Part shown: piece by piece, positions 1 to 5,303 of the stretch
Layout: each line of letters starts with the position of its first letter
Numbering within the stretch: the stretch's first letter is position 1
Assembly (NCBI GenBank): GCA_020718965.1
Contig: DYRE01000165.1
Location: 1-5,303, forward strand
Origin: Desulfomonile tiedjei
GTDB taxonomy: Bacteria; Desulfobacterota; Desulfomonilia; Desulfomonilales; Desulfomonilaceae
Direction of reading: 5' to 3'
DNA: 5,303 nucleotides
Notes under the pieces: generated by a model
Database searches by the model: none
Seen by the model: only the letters and a program-made list of their open reading frames with translations
Told to the model about the DNA's origin: nothing
Program-made: the position numbers and the translations under genes

Positions 1-101
1 GTTCATGGAAAATATATATATTCAGGATTCCTTGACAGGAAAACAACTCAAAAATCGAGAAGGACAGTTCACAAAACAAAAAAAGAAATTACTTCGACAT
101 A

Positions 102-536
102 TTAGAATGATTCAATAATGTTAACTCGTCTCTGATGTCTGCCACCTTCAAATTCCGACTCCAGCCAGACTTGAATTATGGATAAAGCAAGGTCTTGTCC
201 GATGACTCGACTGCCCAAACAAAGAACATTGGCGTCGTTATGAGCTCTACTCATTCTCGCTTGATATTCGTTAGCGCACAGTGCGGCCCTAATACCTTTG
301 AACCGGTTTGCCGCCATCGACATACCAATCCCTGTTCCACAAATCAGGATCCCCAGACTATCGTCGTTGTTTAGAACATTCCTGCAAACATTCTGGGCAA
401 AATTCGGGTAATCGCATGATTCCTCGGAGAAGCAGCCTGAATCTTCAACCTTGTATCCAAGCCCAATAACATAAGGTTTAATTAATTCCTTCAGACCGTA
501 GCCCGCGTGATCTGATCCAACATAGACGATTTTCAT
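102..536 (-). CDS. rpiB: Ribose-5-phosphate isomerase B (RpiB/LacA-LacB family)
   Basis: This 144-residue cytoplasmic enzyme interconverts ribose 5-phosphate and ribulose 5-phosphate in the non-oxidative pentose phosphate pathway. The sequence shows the family's N-terminal GSDHAG motif with D9 and H10, the active-site loop CGTGIG with C66 as the expected catalytic base and T68 beside it, the AHNDANVL segment with H99 and N100, and the C-terminal phosphate-binding GGRHQRRV stretch (R133, H134, R137). Length is normal for the family, so the protein appears complete. The ATG follows the fabF TAA stop with no base between, and an AGGAG ribosome binding site lies inside the last fabF codons about ten bases upstream, so translation is probably coupled to fabF. 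RpiB has no direct role in fatty acid synthesis; its place behind fabF is a gene order I know from Desulfobacterota. Allose-6-phosphate or galactose-6-phosphate isomerases are relatives, but the housekeeping setting favours RpiB. Confidence 0.95.
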   Translation of the reverse strand: MKIVYVGSDHAGYGLKELIKPYVIGLGYKVEDSGCFSEESCDYPNFAQNVCRNVLNNDDSLGILICGTGIGMSMAANRFKGIRAALCANEYQARMSRAHNDANVLCLGSRVIGQDLALSIIQVWLESEFEGGRHQRRVNIIESF

Positions 537-1778
537 TTATTCAAATCTCCTGAGCAAAAGGGAGACGTTTTGTCCACCAAAGGCAAAACTATTGGAAATA
601 GCATACTTCATATCACGCTTTACGCTTTTATTTGCTGTGTAGTCAAGATCACAATCCGGGTCCGGGCAATCAAGGTTAATTGTTGGAGGCGCTATGCCAT
701 GCATGAGCGTCAAGGCGCTAAATATAGCCTCAATGGCTCCCGCCGCGCCAAGAGTGTGACCGGTCATGGATTTCGTAGAACTGATCGAGAGATTGTAAGC
801 GTGTTTACCGAACAGACGCTTAATAGCCACAGTCTCGGTTTTATCGTTCAAATCAGTGGAAGTTCCGTGAGCATTTATGTACTGTACCTGCTCCGGCTTC
901 AGACCGCAATCGACCATAGCCAGTTTCATGGCTTCATGAGCGCCGATGCCCTCTGGGTCAGGCATGACTATGTGGTAAGCGTCACATGTGGCTCCGTAAC
1001 CGACTATTTCTCCCAAGATTGTAGCTCCTCGTTCTTGGGCGCGTTCAAATGATTCCAATACCAGCATTCCCGCTCCTTCTGCCAGTACGAATCCATCTCT
1101 ATCCTTGTCGAATGGTCGGGACGCTTTTTCAGGCTCTTCATTTCGGGTGGACAAAGCTCTCAAAGCGTTGAAAGCGGATATGGCGAATTCTCCAACTACC
1201 GCTTCAGCCCCGCCCGTTATCGCAACGTCTGCGCAATTCATAGCAATAATTCGGTATGCTTCTCCTATAGCGGAAGCGCCAGACGCGCAGGCGTTCACAA
1301 CCCCAAAATTTGGTCCCTTAAATCCAAATCGCATTGCTATAAGACCGGGTAGAAGGTTTACGACCGCCATGGGAATCATCATTGGCGGCATTCTCTTGGG
1401 GCCCTTTTCGCTGAGCAATTCCGATCCTATCTGAATAGTGTTTAATCCGCCTATGCCTGATCCTACTATTACTGCGCACCGGAAGGGATCATCAGGAAGT
1501 TTGTCAAACCCAGACTGTTCGACTGCCTGGCACGCTGCCACCATTCCAATTTGCTGGTGTCTGTCCAGGCGTCGTAATTCTTTGGCCGGAAGATACCCCG
1601 TGGGATCAAAATCAGTTGGAACTTCTCCTGCTATACGGGTAACAAGCCTGTGAGGGTCAAAAGCTCGAATCGGTCCGATTCCCGAAAAACCGCTAGTGAC
1701 TCGTTTCCAGTTTTCATCAACGCCTGTAGCGAGACAGGTGACCAATCCCATTCCGGTAATTACAACCCTACGAGGCAA
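537..1778 (-). CDS. fabF: 3-oxoacyl-[acyl-carrier-protein] synthase II (KAS II)
   Basis: FabF performs the elongating Claisen condensation of malonyl-ACP with acyl-ACP in the cytoplasmic FAS II cycle. The 413-residue protein has the thiolase-fold ketosynthase layout. The nucleophile is C164 in VNACASGAS, the two catalytic histidines are H304 in NAHGTST and H341 in KSMTGHTLGAAG, and the supporting lysine is K336. GFVLAEGAG (229-237) and the C-terminal SFAFGGQN (397-403) are also typical. Length and residue spacing match E. coli FabF closely (C163/H303/K335/H340 there), so it should be active. The start is TTG, not ATG: the protein opens with MPRRVVITGMG, the usual KAS II beginning, and a GGGAGG ribosome binding site sits five bases before the TTG. 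It lies 39 bases after acpP and abuts rpiB. FabB or a polyketide ketosynthase would be the alternatives; the acpP-fabF pairing and overall sequence favour FabF. Confidence 0.97.
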   Translation of the reverse strand: MPRRVVITGMGLVTCLATGVDENWKRVTSGFSGIGPIRAFDPHRLVTRIAGEVPTDFDPTGYLPAKELRRLDRHQQIGMVAACQAVEQSGFDKLPDDPFRCAVIVGSGIGGLNTIQIGSELLSEKGPKRMPPMMIPMAVVNLLPGLIAMRFGFKGPNFGVVNACASGASAIGEAYRIIAMNCADVAITGGAEAVVGEFAISAFNALRALSTRNEEPEKASRPFDKDRDGFVLAEGAGMLVLESFERAQERGATILGEIVGYGATCDAYHIVMPDPEGIGAHEAMKLAMVDCGLKPEQVQYINAHGTSTDLNDKTETVAIKRLFGKHAYNLSISSTKSMTGHTLGAAGAIEAIFSALTLMHGIAPPTINLDCPDPDCDLDYTANKSVKRDMKYAISNSFAFGGQNVSLLLRRFE

Positions 1779-1789
1779 GCGATCCTCCC
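1776..1789 (-). promoter_or_regulatory. Ribosome binding site and TTG start of fabF
   Basis: On the minus strand GGGAGG (1789-1784) is followed by five bases and the TTG codon at 1778-1776. No in-frame ATG or GTG fits the family N-terminus: the first in-frame ATG is codon 10 (ITGM), inside the first beta strand. The strong Shine-Dalgarno sequence at suitable spacing therefore fixes the TTG as the start. Confidence 0.8.
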
Positions 1790-1817
1790 AAATTTTACAG
1801 AATGGAAAATAAAACTG

Positions 1818-2060
1818 TTATTTCTTCTGACTCGTCCTGATGAAATCGGCGACATCCTGAACCGTTCGGATCTTCTCGACTTCCTCGTCACTAATTTCTA
1901 TTGCAAACTCGTCTTCCAGCAACGCAATCATGTCGTATATGTCCAAAGATTCAGCGCCCAAATCTTCAACAATCTTTGCATCCAGTCTTATGTTCTCTTT
2001 GTTAACGTCCACAAGGACTTCAGCGACGAGGTCTACCACTTTTTTTTCGATATCGTCCAT
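1818..2060 (-). CDS. acpP: Acyl carrier protein
   Basis: This 80-residue acidic protein carries growing acyl chains on a 4'-phosphopantetheine arm for FabD, FabF and FabG. The attachment site is S38 in DLGAESLD, at the start of helix II, followed by the recognition helix and the acidic stretch EDEFAIEISDEEVEKI (49-64) typical of ACPs. The usual motif is DSL; here E37 replaces the Asp, a conservative change. The rest of helix II (IYDMIALLEDEF) is also less standard than the common VELVMALEEEF form, with tyrosine at 42. A textbook AAGGAG ribosome binding site lies six bases before the ATG, consistent with the high expression ACP needs. It sits between fabG and fabF, the standard place for the housekeeping ACP. 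A specialised ACP is possible but less likely in this setting. Confidence 0.96.
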   Translation of the reverse strand: MDDIEKKVVDLVAEVLVDVNKENIRLDAKIVEDLGAESLDIYDMIALLEDEFAIEISDEEVEKIRTVQDVADFIRTSQKK

Positions 2061-2112
2061 ACCGGTCTCCTTAAAATTAATTTATCGGTAGCAGGCAAGA
2101 ATAAGATCCAGC

Positions 2113-2136
2113 CATGGGCGCTAGCTTGATCCCATG
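2113..2136 (-). repeat. Short inverted repeat in the fabG-acpP spacer
   Basis: CATGGG (2113-2118) and CCCATG (2131-2136) form a perfect six-base inverted repeat around a 12-base loop that itself contains the palindrome GCTAGC. It lies in the 96-base gap between the fabG stop and acpP, the longest gap inside the operon. No run of U follows it in the transcript, so it is not a classical terminator. It could be an RNA processing or stability hairpin, a protein site, or chance; six base pairs are weak evidence. Confidence 0.3.
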
Positions 2137-2156
2137 ACTTTATGAGTCGACGCCGT

Positions 2157-2924
2157 TCACATGTATAGCCCGCCATTTATACCCAAAACCTGGCCTGTTA
2201 TATAGTTGGCCATATCCGAGCAAAGAAAGGCTACGGCTGCTGCAACGTCCTGAGGTTCTCCGAGTCTACCCAAAGGGACATGCTGAATTATTGATTCCCT
2301 CTGATTCTCCGATAGGTGTTCTGAAATTCCCCCACTTATCATTCCAGGGGAAACACAATTTACAAGGATGTTTCTGGGCGCCAGCTCTCTGGCTAACGCT
2401 TTTGTTAAACCTACAAGTCCTGCCTTTGCGGCGGAATAATTGACCTGCCCAGCATTGCCCAGTTCCCCTGCAGTTGAGGAAATGTTTACGATTCTACCAT
2501 AGCGCTTCCGGATCATACTCTTGGTCAGAGCCCTGCACATGTTGAAAGCCCCGGTAAGATTTGTATCGATTACAATTTTCCAGTCATCGTCTTTCATGCG
2601 ACCCAGAAGCCCATCCCGGGCAATTCCCGCATTGTTAACCAGTATTTCAATAGACTTTCTTTCCGCAAGTGCGGCATTCACATTTTTATCAACTTCCACC
2701 GAATCACATATGTCGAATCGGCTTAAACAGCCTTTTCCCGGGAGTTGAATGACCGTGTCAAGCGTCTTTTGAGCGGCTCTTTCGTCTGTCTTGAAATTTA
2801 TTATCACAAAAGCGCCATACCGAGCCAACAAGATCGCTATTTCTCTACCAATTCCCCTGGATCCCCCGGTCACCAATGCTGTCTTACCTTCAAGACTCAA
2901 CAAAGACGACTGAGTATCGGTCAT
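2157..2924 (-). CDS. fabG: 3-oxoacyl-[acyl-carrier-protein] reductase
   Basis: FabG reduces beta-ketoacyl-ACP to beta-hydroxyacyl-ACP with NADPH, the first reduction of each elongation round. The 255-residue protein is a classical short-chain dehydrogenase. It has the Rossmann nucleotide-binding motif TGGSRGIG at 19-26, the NNAG motif at 97-100, and a complete catalytic set of N122, S150, Y163 and K167 (YSAAK). VNCVSPG (188-194) and the C-terminal GQVLGINGGLYM match FabG rather than generic short-chain dehydrogenases. The ATG overlaps the fabD stop as ATGA, so the two genes are probably translationally coupled; an AGGGGG ribosome binding site lies seven bases upstream within fabD. The first eleven residues before the GKTALVTG strand are slightly long but not unusual. 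Position between fabD and acpP makes the substrate assignment firm. Confidence 0.96.
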   Translation of the reverse strand: MTDTQSSLLSLEGKTALVTGGSRGIGREIAILLARYGAFVIINFKTDERAAQKTLDTVIQLPGKGCLSRFDICDSVEVDKNVNAALAERKSIEILVNNAGIARDGLLGRMKDDDWKIVIDTNLTGAFNMCRALTKSMIRKRYGRIVNISSTAGELGNAGQVNYSAAKAGLVGLTKALARELAPRNILVNCVSPGMISGGISEHLSENQRESIIQHVPLGRLGEPQDVAAAVAFLCSDMANYITGQVLGINGGLYM

Positions 2925-3886
2925 AACAGAGCCCCCTGAAGATTTTCAATACTCTGGAAATCTGATACCGAGATTGCCGACACTGAACGGTCAATTCTCT
3001 TTAAAAGCCCTGAAAGAACTCTCCCCGGTCCGATTTCCAAGAAAACCTGCGCTCCCATGCCGATCATTTTTCTGACGCAGTCTTCCCACAACACTGGAGA
3101 AACTACCTGGTCAAGTAGAAGTGATTTCATGTCCCGATCCTGACCTGGATAAGGCTCTGCGTTGACATTTGCAATCACTGCGAACTGAGTCTCGCCGAAA
3201 TGGATTTCTTTTAAACATTCAGACAAGGTATCCCTAGCAGATTCCATAAGGCTAGTATGAAATGCCGAAGACACATGTAAGCGAACCACTCTGGACCTTT
3301 TCTCCCTGGCTGCCGCCTGAACCGCTCTTTCAAGGGGTTCTATTTTGCCAGAGATGACGCTTTGATCGGGTGAGTTGAGGTTGGCCAGATCCAGGATGGA
3401 TCCCTCTCTGGCGGACGACACAATTTCACGGACTCTCTCAACCGGAATACCAATGACTGCGGCCATTCCACACGAACCAAGCGGTTGAGCGCCATGCATG
3501 CCTTCAGCTCTGGCTTTTACGATCCTTAGAGCATCGGCAAAGTCCAAGGCTCCTGATGCGCACAATGCGCTGTACTCTCCTAGGGAATGGCCTGCCGCGA
3601 CCATTGCCCCAAGTTTAAATTTTCTCTCCAAAAGACGCCATACCAGCATCGAATGAACAAAGATAGCCGGTTGCGTGAAGACAGTATGATTCAGCTCATC
3701 TCCGCGTTTTCCTTGCATGATCTCACTGAGAGGATATCCCAGAATCCGATCGGCTGACTCAAGAATCCGATAGGATTCGTCATCCTGAGAAACTATGTCC
3801 GAGGCCATCCCAGGAAATTGGGCCCCTTGTCCAGGGAACATGAGAGCTATCCCGGGTCGAGATGAGGATACTGACTTGATCACCAT
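2921..3886 (-). CDS. fabD: Malonyl-CoA:ACP transacylase
   Basis: FabD moves the malonyl group from CoA to acyl carrier protein, supplying the extender unit for FabF. The 321-residue protein shows the acyltransferase N-terminal motif FPGQGAQ (17-23), the nucleophile elbow GHSLGEYSAL with S101, the carboxylate-binding arginine R126 in KARAEGM, and the catalytic histidine H210 in SSAFHTSLM. EIGPGRVLSGL (284-294) is the usual C-terminal motif. Length is slightly above the common 300-315. The ATG has only a weak upstream purine stretch (AGGT, more than ten bases away). The start is supported mainly by homology, since the next ATG (codon 16) would remove the first beta strand. Only 19 bases separate it from rpmF: the plsX and fabH genes normally found there are missing. 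Confidence 0.96.
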   Translation of the reverse strand: MVIKSVSSSRPGIALMFPGQGAQFPGMASDIVSQDDESYRILESADRILGYPLSEIMQGKRGDELNHTVFTQPAIFVHSMLVWRLLERKFKLGAMVAAGHSLGEYSALCASGALDFADALRIVKARAEGMHGAQPLGSCGMAAVIGIPVERVREIVSSAREGSILDLANLNSPDQSVISGKIEPLERAVQAAAREKRSRVVRLHVSSAFHTSLMESARDTLSECLKEIHFGETQFAVIANVNAEPYPGQDRDMKSLLLDQVVSPVLWEDCVRKMIGMGAQVFLEIGPGRVLSGLLKRIDRSVSAISVSDFQSIENLQGALL

Positions 3887-3905
3887 TTCGAATTGTTATG
3901 ACCTG

Positions 3906-4082
3906 CTATTCTACAGTCAGAACGATCCGGTTCTTGTAATAACCACAACTCGGACACACTCTGTGAGGGGCTACAGGCTGAGAGCATTCCGGGCACTTTG
4001 AGAGATTGACCGGCGTCAGTGAATGATGTGTGCGCCTCTTATCGCGTCTTGTTCTGGAAACCCTTTTCTTTGGAACTGGCAT
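3906..4082 (-). CDS. rpmF: Large ribosomal subunit protein bL32 (zinc-binding form)
   Basis: This small gene encodes 58 residues, beginning MPVPKKRVSRTRRDKRR and ending YYKNRIVLTVE. The basic N-terminal arm (KKRVSRTRRDKRRTHHSLTP) is the L32 signature that binds 23S rRNA. CPEC at 30-33 and CPSC at 43-46 form a four-cysteine zinc ribbon, followed by the conserved GYYKNR. E. coli L32 lacks these cysteines, so this is the zinc-binding type. An AAGAAGG ribosome binding site ends seven bases before the ATG. Another ATG seven bases upstream (4089-4087) opens a different frame that stops after 16 codons and is not the start. It lies 17 bases after yceD, the near-universal yceD-rpmF pairing, and 19 bases before fabD. 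Confidence 0.96.
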   Translation of the reverse strand: MPVPKKRVSRTRRDKRRTHHSLTPVNLSKCPECSQPVAPHRVCPSCGYYKNRIVLTVE

Positions 4083-4099
4083 TTTTCATCCTTCTTAAA

Positions 4100-4645
4100 T
4101 CAATTATTAAATCTAGATTTCAGCGCTGCGAGCTTTTCCCATCGAGGATCCGAACTGGATCCATGAGAGCACGAACAGCCTTCTGTTCCAATGATCGATC
4201 CGCACTCTGGGCACAACCCGGGGCAATCATCTTTGCATAATGGTTTCATGGGGATGCTTAGAGAAAGTTCCTGGGCAATAATCTCGCTCAGGTCAATCTC
4301 CTTTTCGAGAATCAGGATCTCATCTTCTTTGATATCTAATTCTTGTTCATAATGTTTTTCTACACTAGCGCCCTGCTTGACTTTTATGTCAATGGTTACA
4401 GGGATCAAGGAATAAAATTTAACAAGACACCTGGAACATTGCATTCTGGCCGAAATCTCCAAATTGCCTGCAATAACGATCTCTCCATGATTCTGGTCGA
4501 TTCTGATTTGCCCCAGGCCGTTAGGATTAACATCCATGTCAGGTGGTAGTTTAATCGACTCCAGGGAGTTTCCCATAAGATTCACTGACCCGTCGAAATT
4601 AAATTCGAGTCCTTCTGGAGGAATGTCGTCAATCTGAATTTTCAT
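4100..4645 (-). CDS. yceD: YceD/DUF177 family protein, rRNA-associated
   Basis: This 181-residue protein belongs to the DUF177/YceD family, which lies upstream of rpmF in most bacteria and is implicated in 23S rRNA accumulation (shown for plant and E. coli members); its exact biochemical role is not settled. The sequence has the family pattern: an N-terminal strand MKIQIDDIPPEGLEF, the CSRCL motif (C70, C73) after a beta-rich half, then LSIPMKPLCKDDCPGLCPECG (129-149) and a terminal CSC, and it ends with DPRWEKLAALKSRF. The C137, C141, C145, C148, C157 and C159 cluster suggests a metal-binding ribbon, an inference from spacing. The start is chosen by homology; no strong ribosome binding site precedes the ATG. 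It is the first gene of the operon proper, behind a candidate promoter. Confidence 0.92.
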   Translation of the reverse strand: MKIQIDDIPPEGLEFNFDGSVNLMGNSLESIKLPPDMDVNPNGLGQIRIDQNHGEIVIAGNLEISARMQCSRCLVKFYSLIPVTIDIKVKQGASVEKHYEQELDIKEDEILILEKEIDLSEIIAQELSLSIPMKPLCKDDCPGLCPECGSIIGTEGCSCSHGSSSDPRWEKLAALKSRFNN

Positions 4646-4691
4646 CTTCGCATCATACCAGAGAGATTTACAATTAAGTACAAACTACATA

Positions 4692-4719
4692 GATATAGAC
4701 ATTTAGGCTGCTAAGTCAA
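4692..4719 (-). promoter_or_regulatory. Candidate sigma-70 promoter for the yceD-rpmF-fab operon
   Basis: In the 102-base gap between the hydrolase stop and yceD, the minus strand has TTGACT (4719-4714, five of six bases of the -35 consensus), a 16-base spacer, and TATATC (4697-4692, four of six of the -10 consensus). Transcription would begin near 4685 and leave a leader of roughly 40 bases before the yceD ATG. The gap is AT-rich and is the only sizeable gap upstream of the fatty acid genes, which supports a promoter here. The assignment is by eye only. Confidence 0.5.
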
Positions 4720-4747
4720 GCCAAAAAGCTAATAGAACAGAATTACG

Positions 4748-5303
4748 TCACTTTTTAGTAAAATTGCCTGTCTCTGCTTGGTCCCATCTGCAGAGCCAAT
4801 TGTGAATAGCTGGAAATACTTCTTTTTCCGCTCGCTTCCCTATCAATAGATCGAGGTGTCCATAGTCCTCCAAACAACCGTTTTTCCTCCCGACTGTCAG
4901 GGACTCTGTGACCCGGAAATTTTTGCCACTCTCACACACGGTTGTTACCGAGGGTGCAGGAGCCATGTTGTCTTTCGATCCGCTTATCACTAACAGAGGA
5001 GTATCTAGATTCTGATTTCCTTCTAAATAAGGCTTCCCTGATCGGTCTCCAAATTTCCCTTCTTCCAAGAACCTTGCCATATCAAGCCATAGCACGCTTG
5101 ATGATAGAAACTCAACGCCCAGGGCCACAATTTTTCTGGCCACGCGCGGATCAATGTTTTCCAGACAAAAGAAAACGGACAGAAATTTTGGGACAATCCT
5201 ACCTAGGGGCATGAAACATTTAGTAACTGGCATGAGAGGATTAAAAGGGATCAGCCGTAAGACCCACTTAAGTTTGAGAAGACGTTTCAGTGAACTGGAG
5301 TTC
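4748..5303 (-). CDS. Alpha/beta hydrolase, C-terminal part (partial at window edge)
   Basis: The open frame continues without a stop to the window edge, so 184 C-terminal residues are visible and the N-terminus, including the nucleophile elbow, lies outside. The ATG at 5233 is internal rather than a start: 23 further sense codons (NSSSLKRLLKL onward) precede it in frame. The visible part has the two later members of a hydrolase catalytic triad: the Asp in LLVISGSKDNMAP and the His in DYGHLDLLIGKRAEKEVFPAIHNWL. This ending is typical of larger alpha/beta hydrolases related to lipases and PHA synthase-like proteins. The middle part (LWLDMARFLEEGKFGDRSG) looks like a helical cap. The substrate cannot be told. 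It ends 102 bases before yceD, and the promoter-like sequence between them suggests that it is a separate transcription unit, although no clear terminator is seen. Confidence 0.8.
   Translation of the reverse strand, partial: NSSSLKRLLKLKWVLRLIPFNPLMPVTKCFMPLGRIVPKFLSVFFCLENIDPRVARKIVALGVEFLSSSVLWLDMARFLEEGKFGDRSGKPYLEGNQNLDTPLLVISGSKDNMAPAPSVTTVCESGKNFRVTESLTVGRKNGCLEDYGHLDLLIGKRAEKEVFPAIHNWLCRWDQAETGNFTKK

Noticed and set aside
1..6. ATG at the very edge on the minus strand as the start of the next gene
   Set aside because: Only two codons are visible and no ribosome binding site lies at suitable distance, so it cannot be supported.
32..60. Perfect TTGACA (-35 consensus) on the plus strand
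   Set aside because: At 17 bases spacing the -10 position reads TCGAGA, which is not promoter-like, and it would run antisense into rpiB. It is also part of the small inverted repeat.
70..95. T-rich run on the minus strand just after the rpiB stop, as a possible rho-independent terminator
   Set aside because: The sequence before it (GAAGTAATTTC) can form only about three base pairs, so there is no stable stem.
570..2129. Several plus-strand open frames (570-1052, 1105-1434, 1438-1653, 1650-2129)
   Set aside because: They lie antisense to fabF and acpP, whose motifs and residue spacing are fully convincing. Their translations show no recognisable domain.
2521..4549. Plus-strand open frames opposite fabG, fabD, rpmF and yceD
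   Set aside because: All mirror well-supported minus-strand genes and have no family motifs or convincing ribosome binding sites.
4942..5214. Plus-strand open frame of 90 residues
   Set aside because: It is antisense to the alpha/beta hydrolase, whose triad motifs are clear on the minus strand.
4748..5233. Hydrolase as a complete 161-residue protein starting at the ATG at 5233
   Set aside because: The frame stays open for 23 more codons to the window edge, and a complete hydrolase would need the nucleophile elbow upstream; the ATG is internal.

Overview
The window carries one compact, entirely minus-strand gene block: a housekeeping type II fatty acid synthesis (FAS II) cluster. Read in the direction of transcription (high to low coordinates) it holds the C-terminal part of an alpha/beta hydrolase (4748-5303, cut by the window edge), a ~100-base gap with a plausible promoter, yceD/DUF177 (4100-4645), rpmF for ribosomal protein L32 (3906-4082), fabD (2921-3886), fabG (2157-2924), acpP (1818-2060), fabF (537-1778) and rpiB (102-536). 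The last 101 bases after rpiB hold no gene I can support.

From yceD to rpiB the genes look like one operon. The gaps are 17 bases (yceD-rpmF), 19 bases (rpmF-fabD), a 4-base ATGA overlap (fabD-fabG), 96 bases (fabG-acpP), 39 bases (acpP-fabF) and zero (fabF stop TAA directly followed by the rpiB ATG). FabD loads malonyl groups onto the acyl carrier protein AcpP, FabF condenses, and FabG reduces the beta-ketoacyl-ACP. YceD and L32 tie the cluster to ribosome/rRNA biogenesis, the classic yceD-rpmF-fatty-acid linkage of bacteria. RpiB (ribose-5-phosphate isomerase) is a pentose phosphate enzyme riding at the end.

The gene order, with rpiB directly behind fabF, and the protein sequences suggest a Gram-negative bacterium, most likely of the Desulfobacterota/former Deltaproteobacteria. 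This is an inference from gene order and family resemblance, not a database result.

The one real departure from the textbook arrangement is that plsX and fabH, which usually sit between rpmF and fabD, are absent: only 19 bases separate the two genes. Other small points are a TTG start for fabF, an acyl carrier protein with Glu-Ser-Leu instead of Asp-Ser-Leu at the phosphopantetheine site, and a small inverted repeat in the fabG-acpP spacer. I see no mobile element, CRISPR array, RNA gene or novel defence-like system; this is mostly an ordinary core-genome region.
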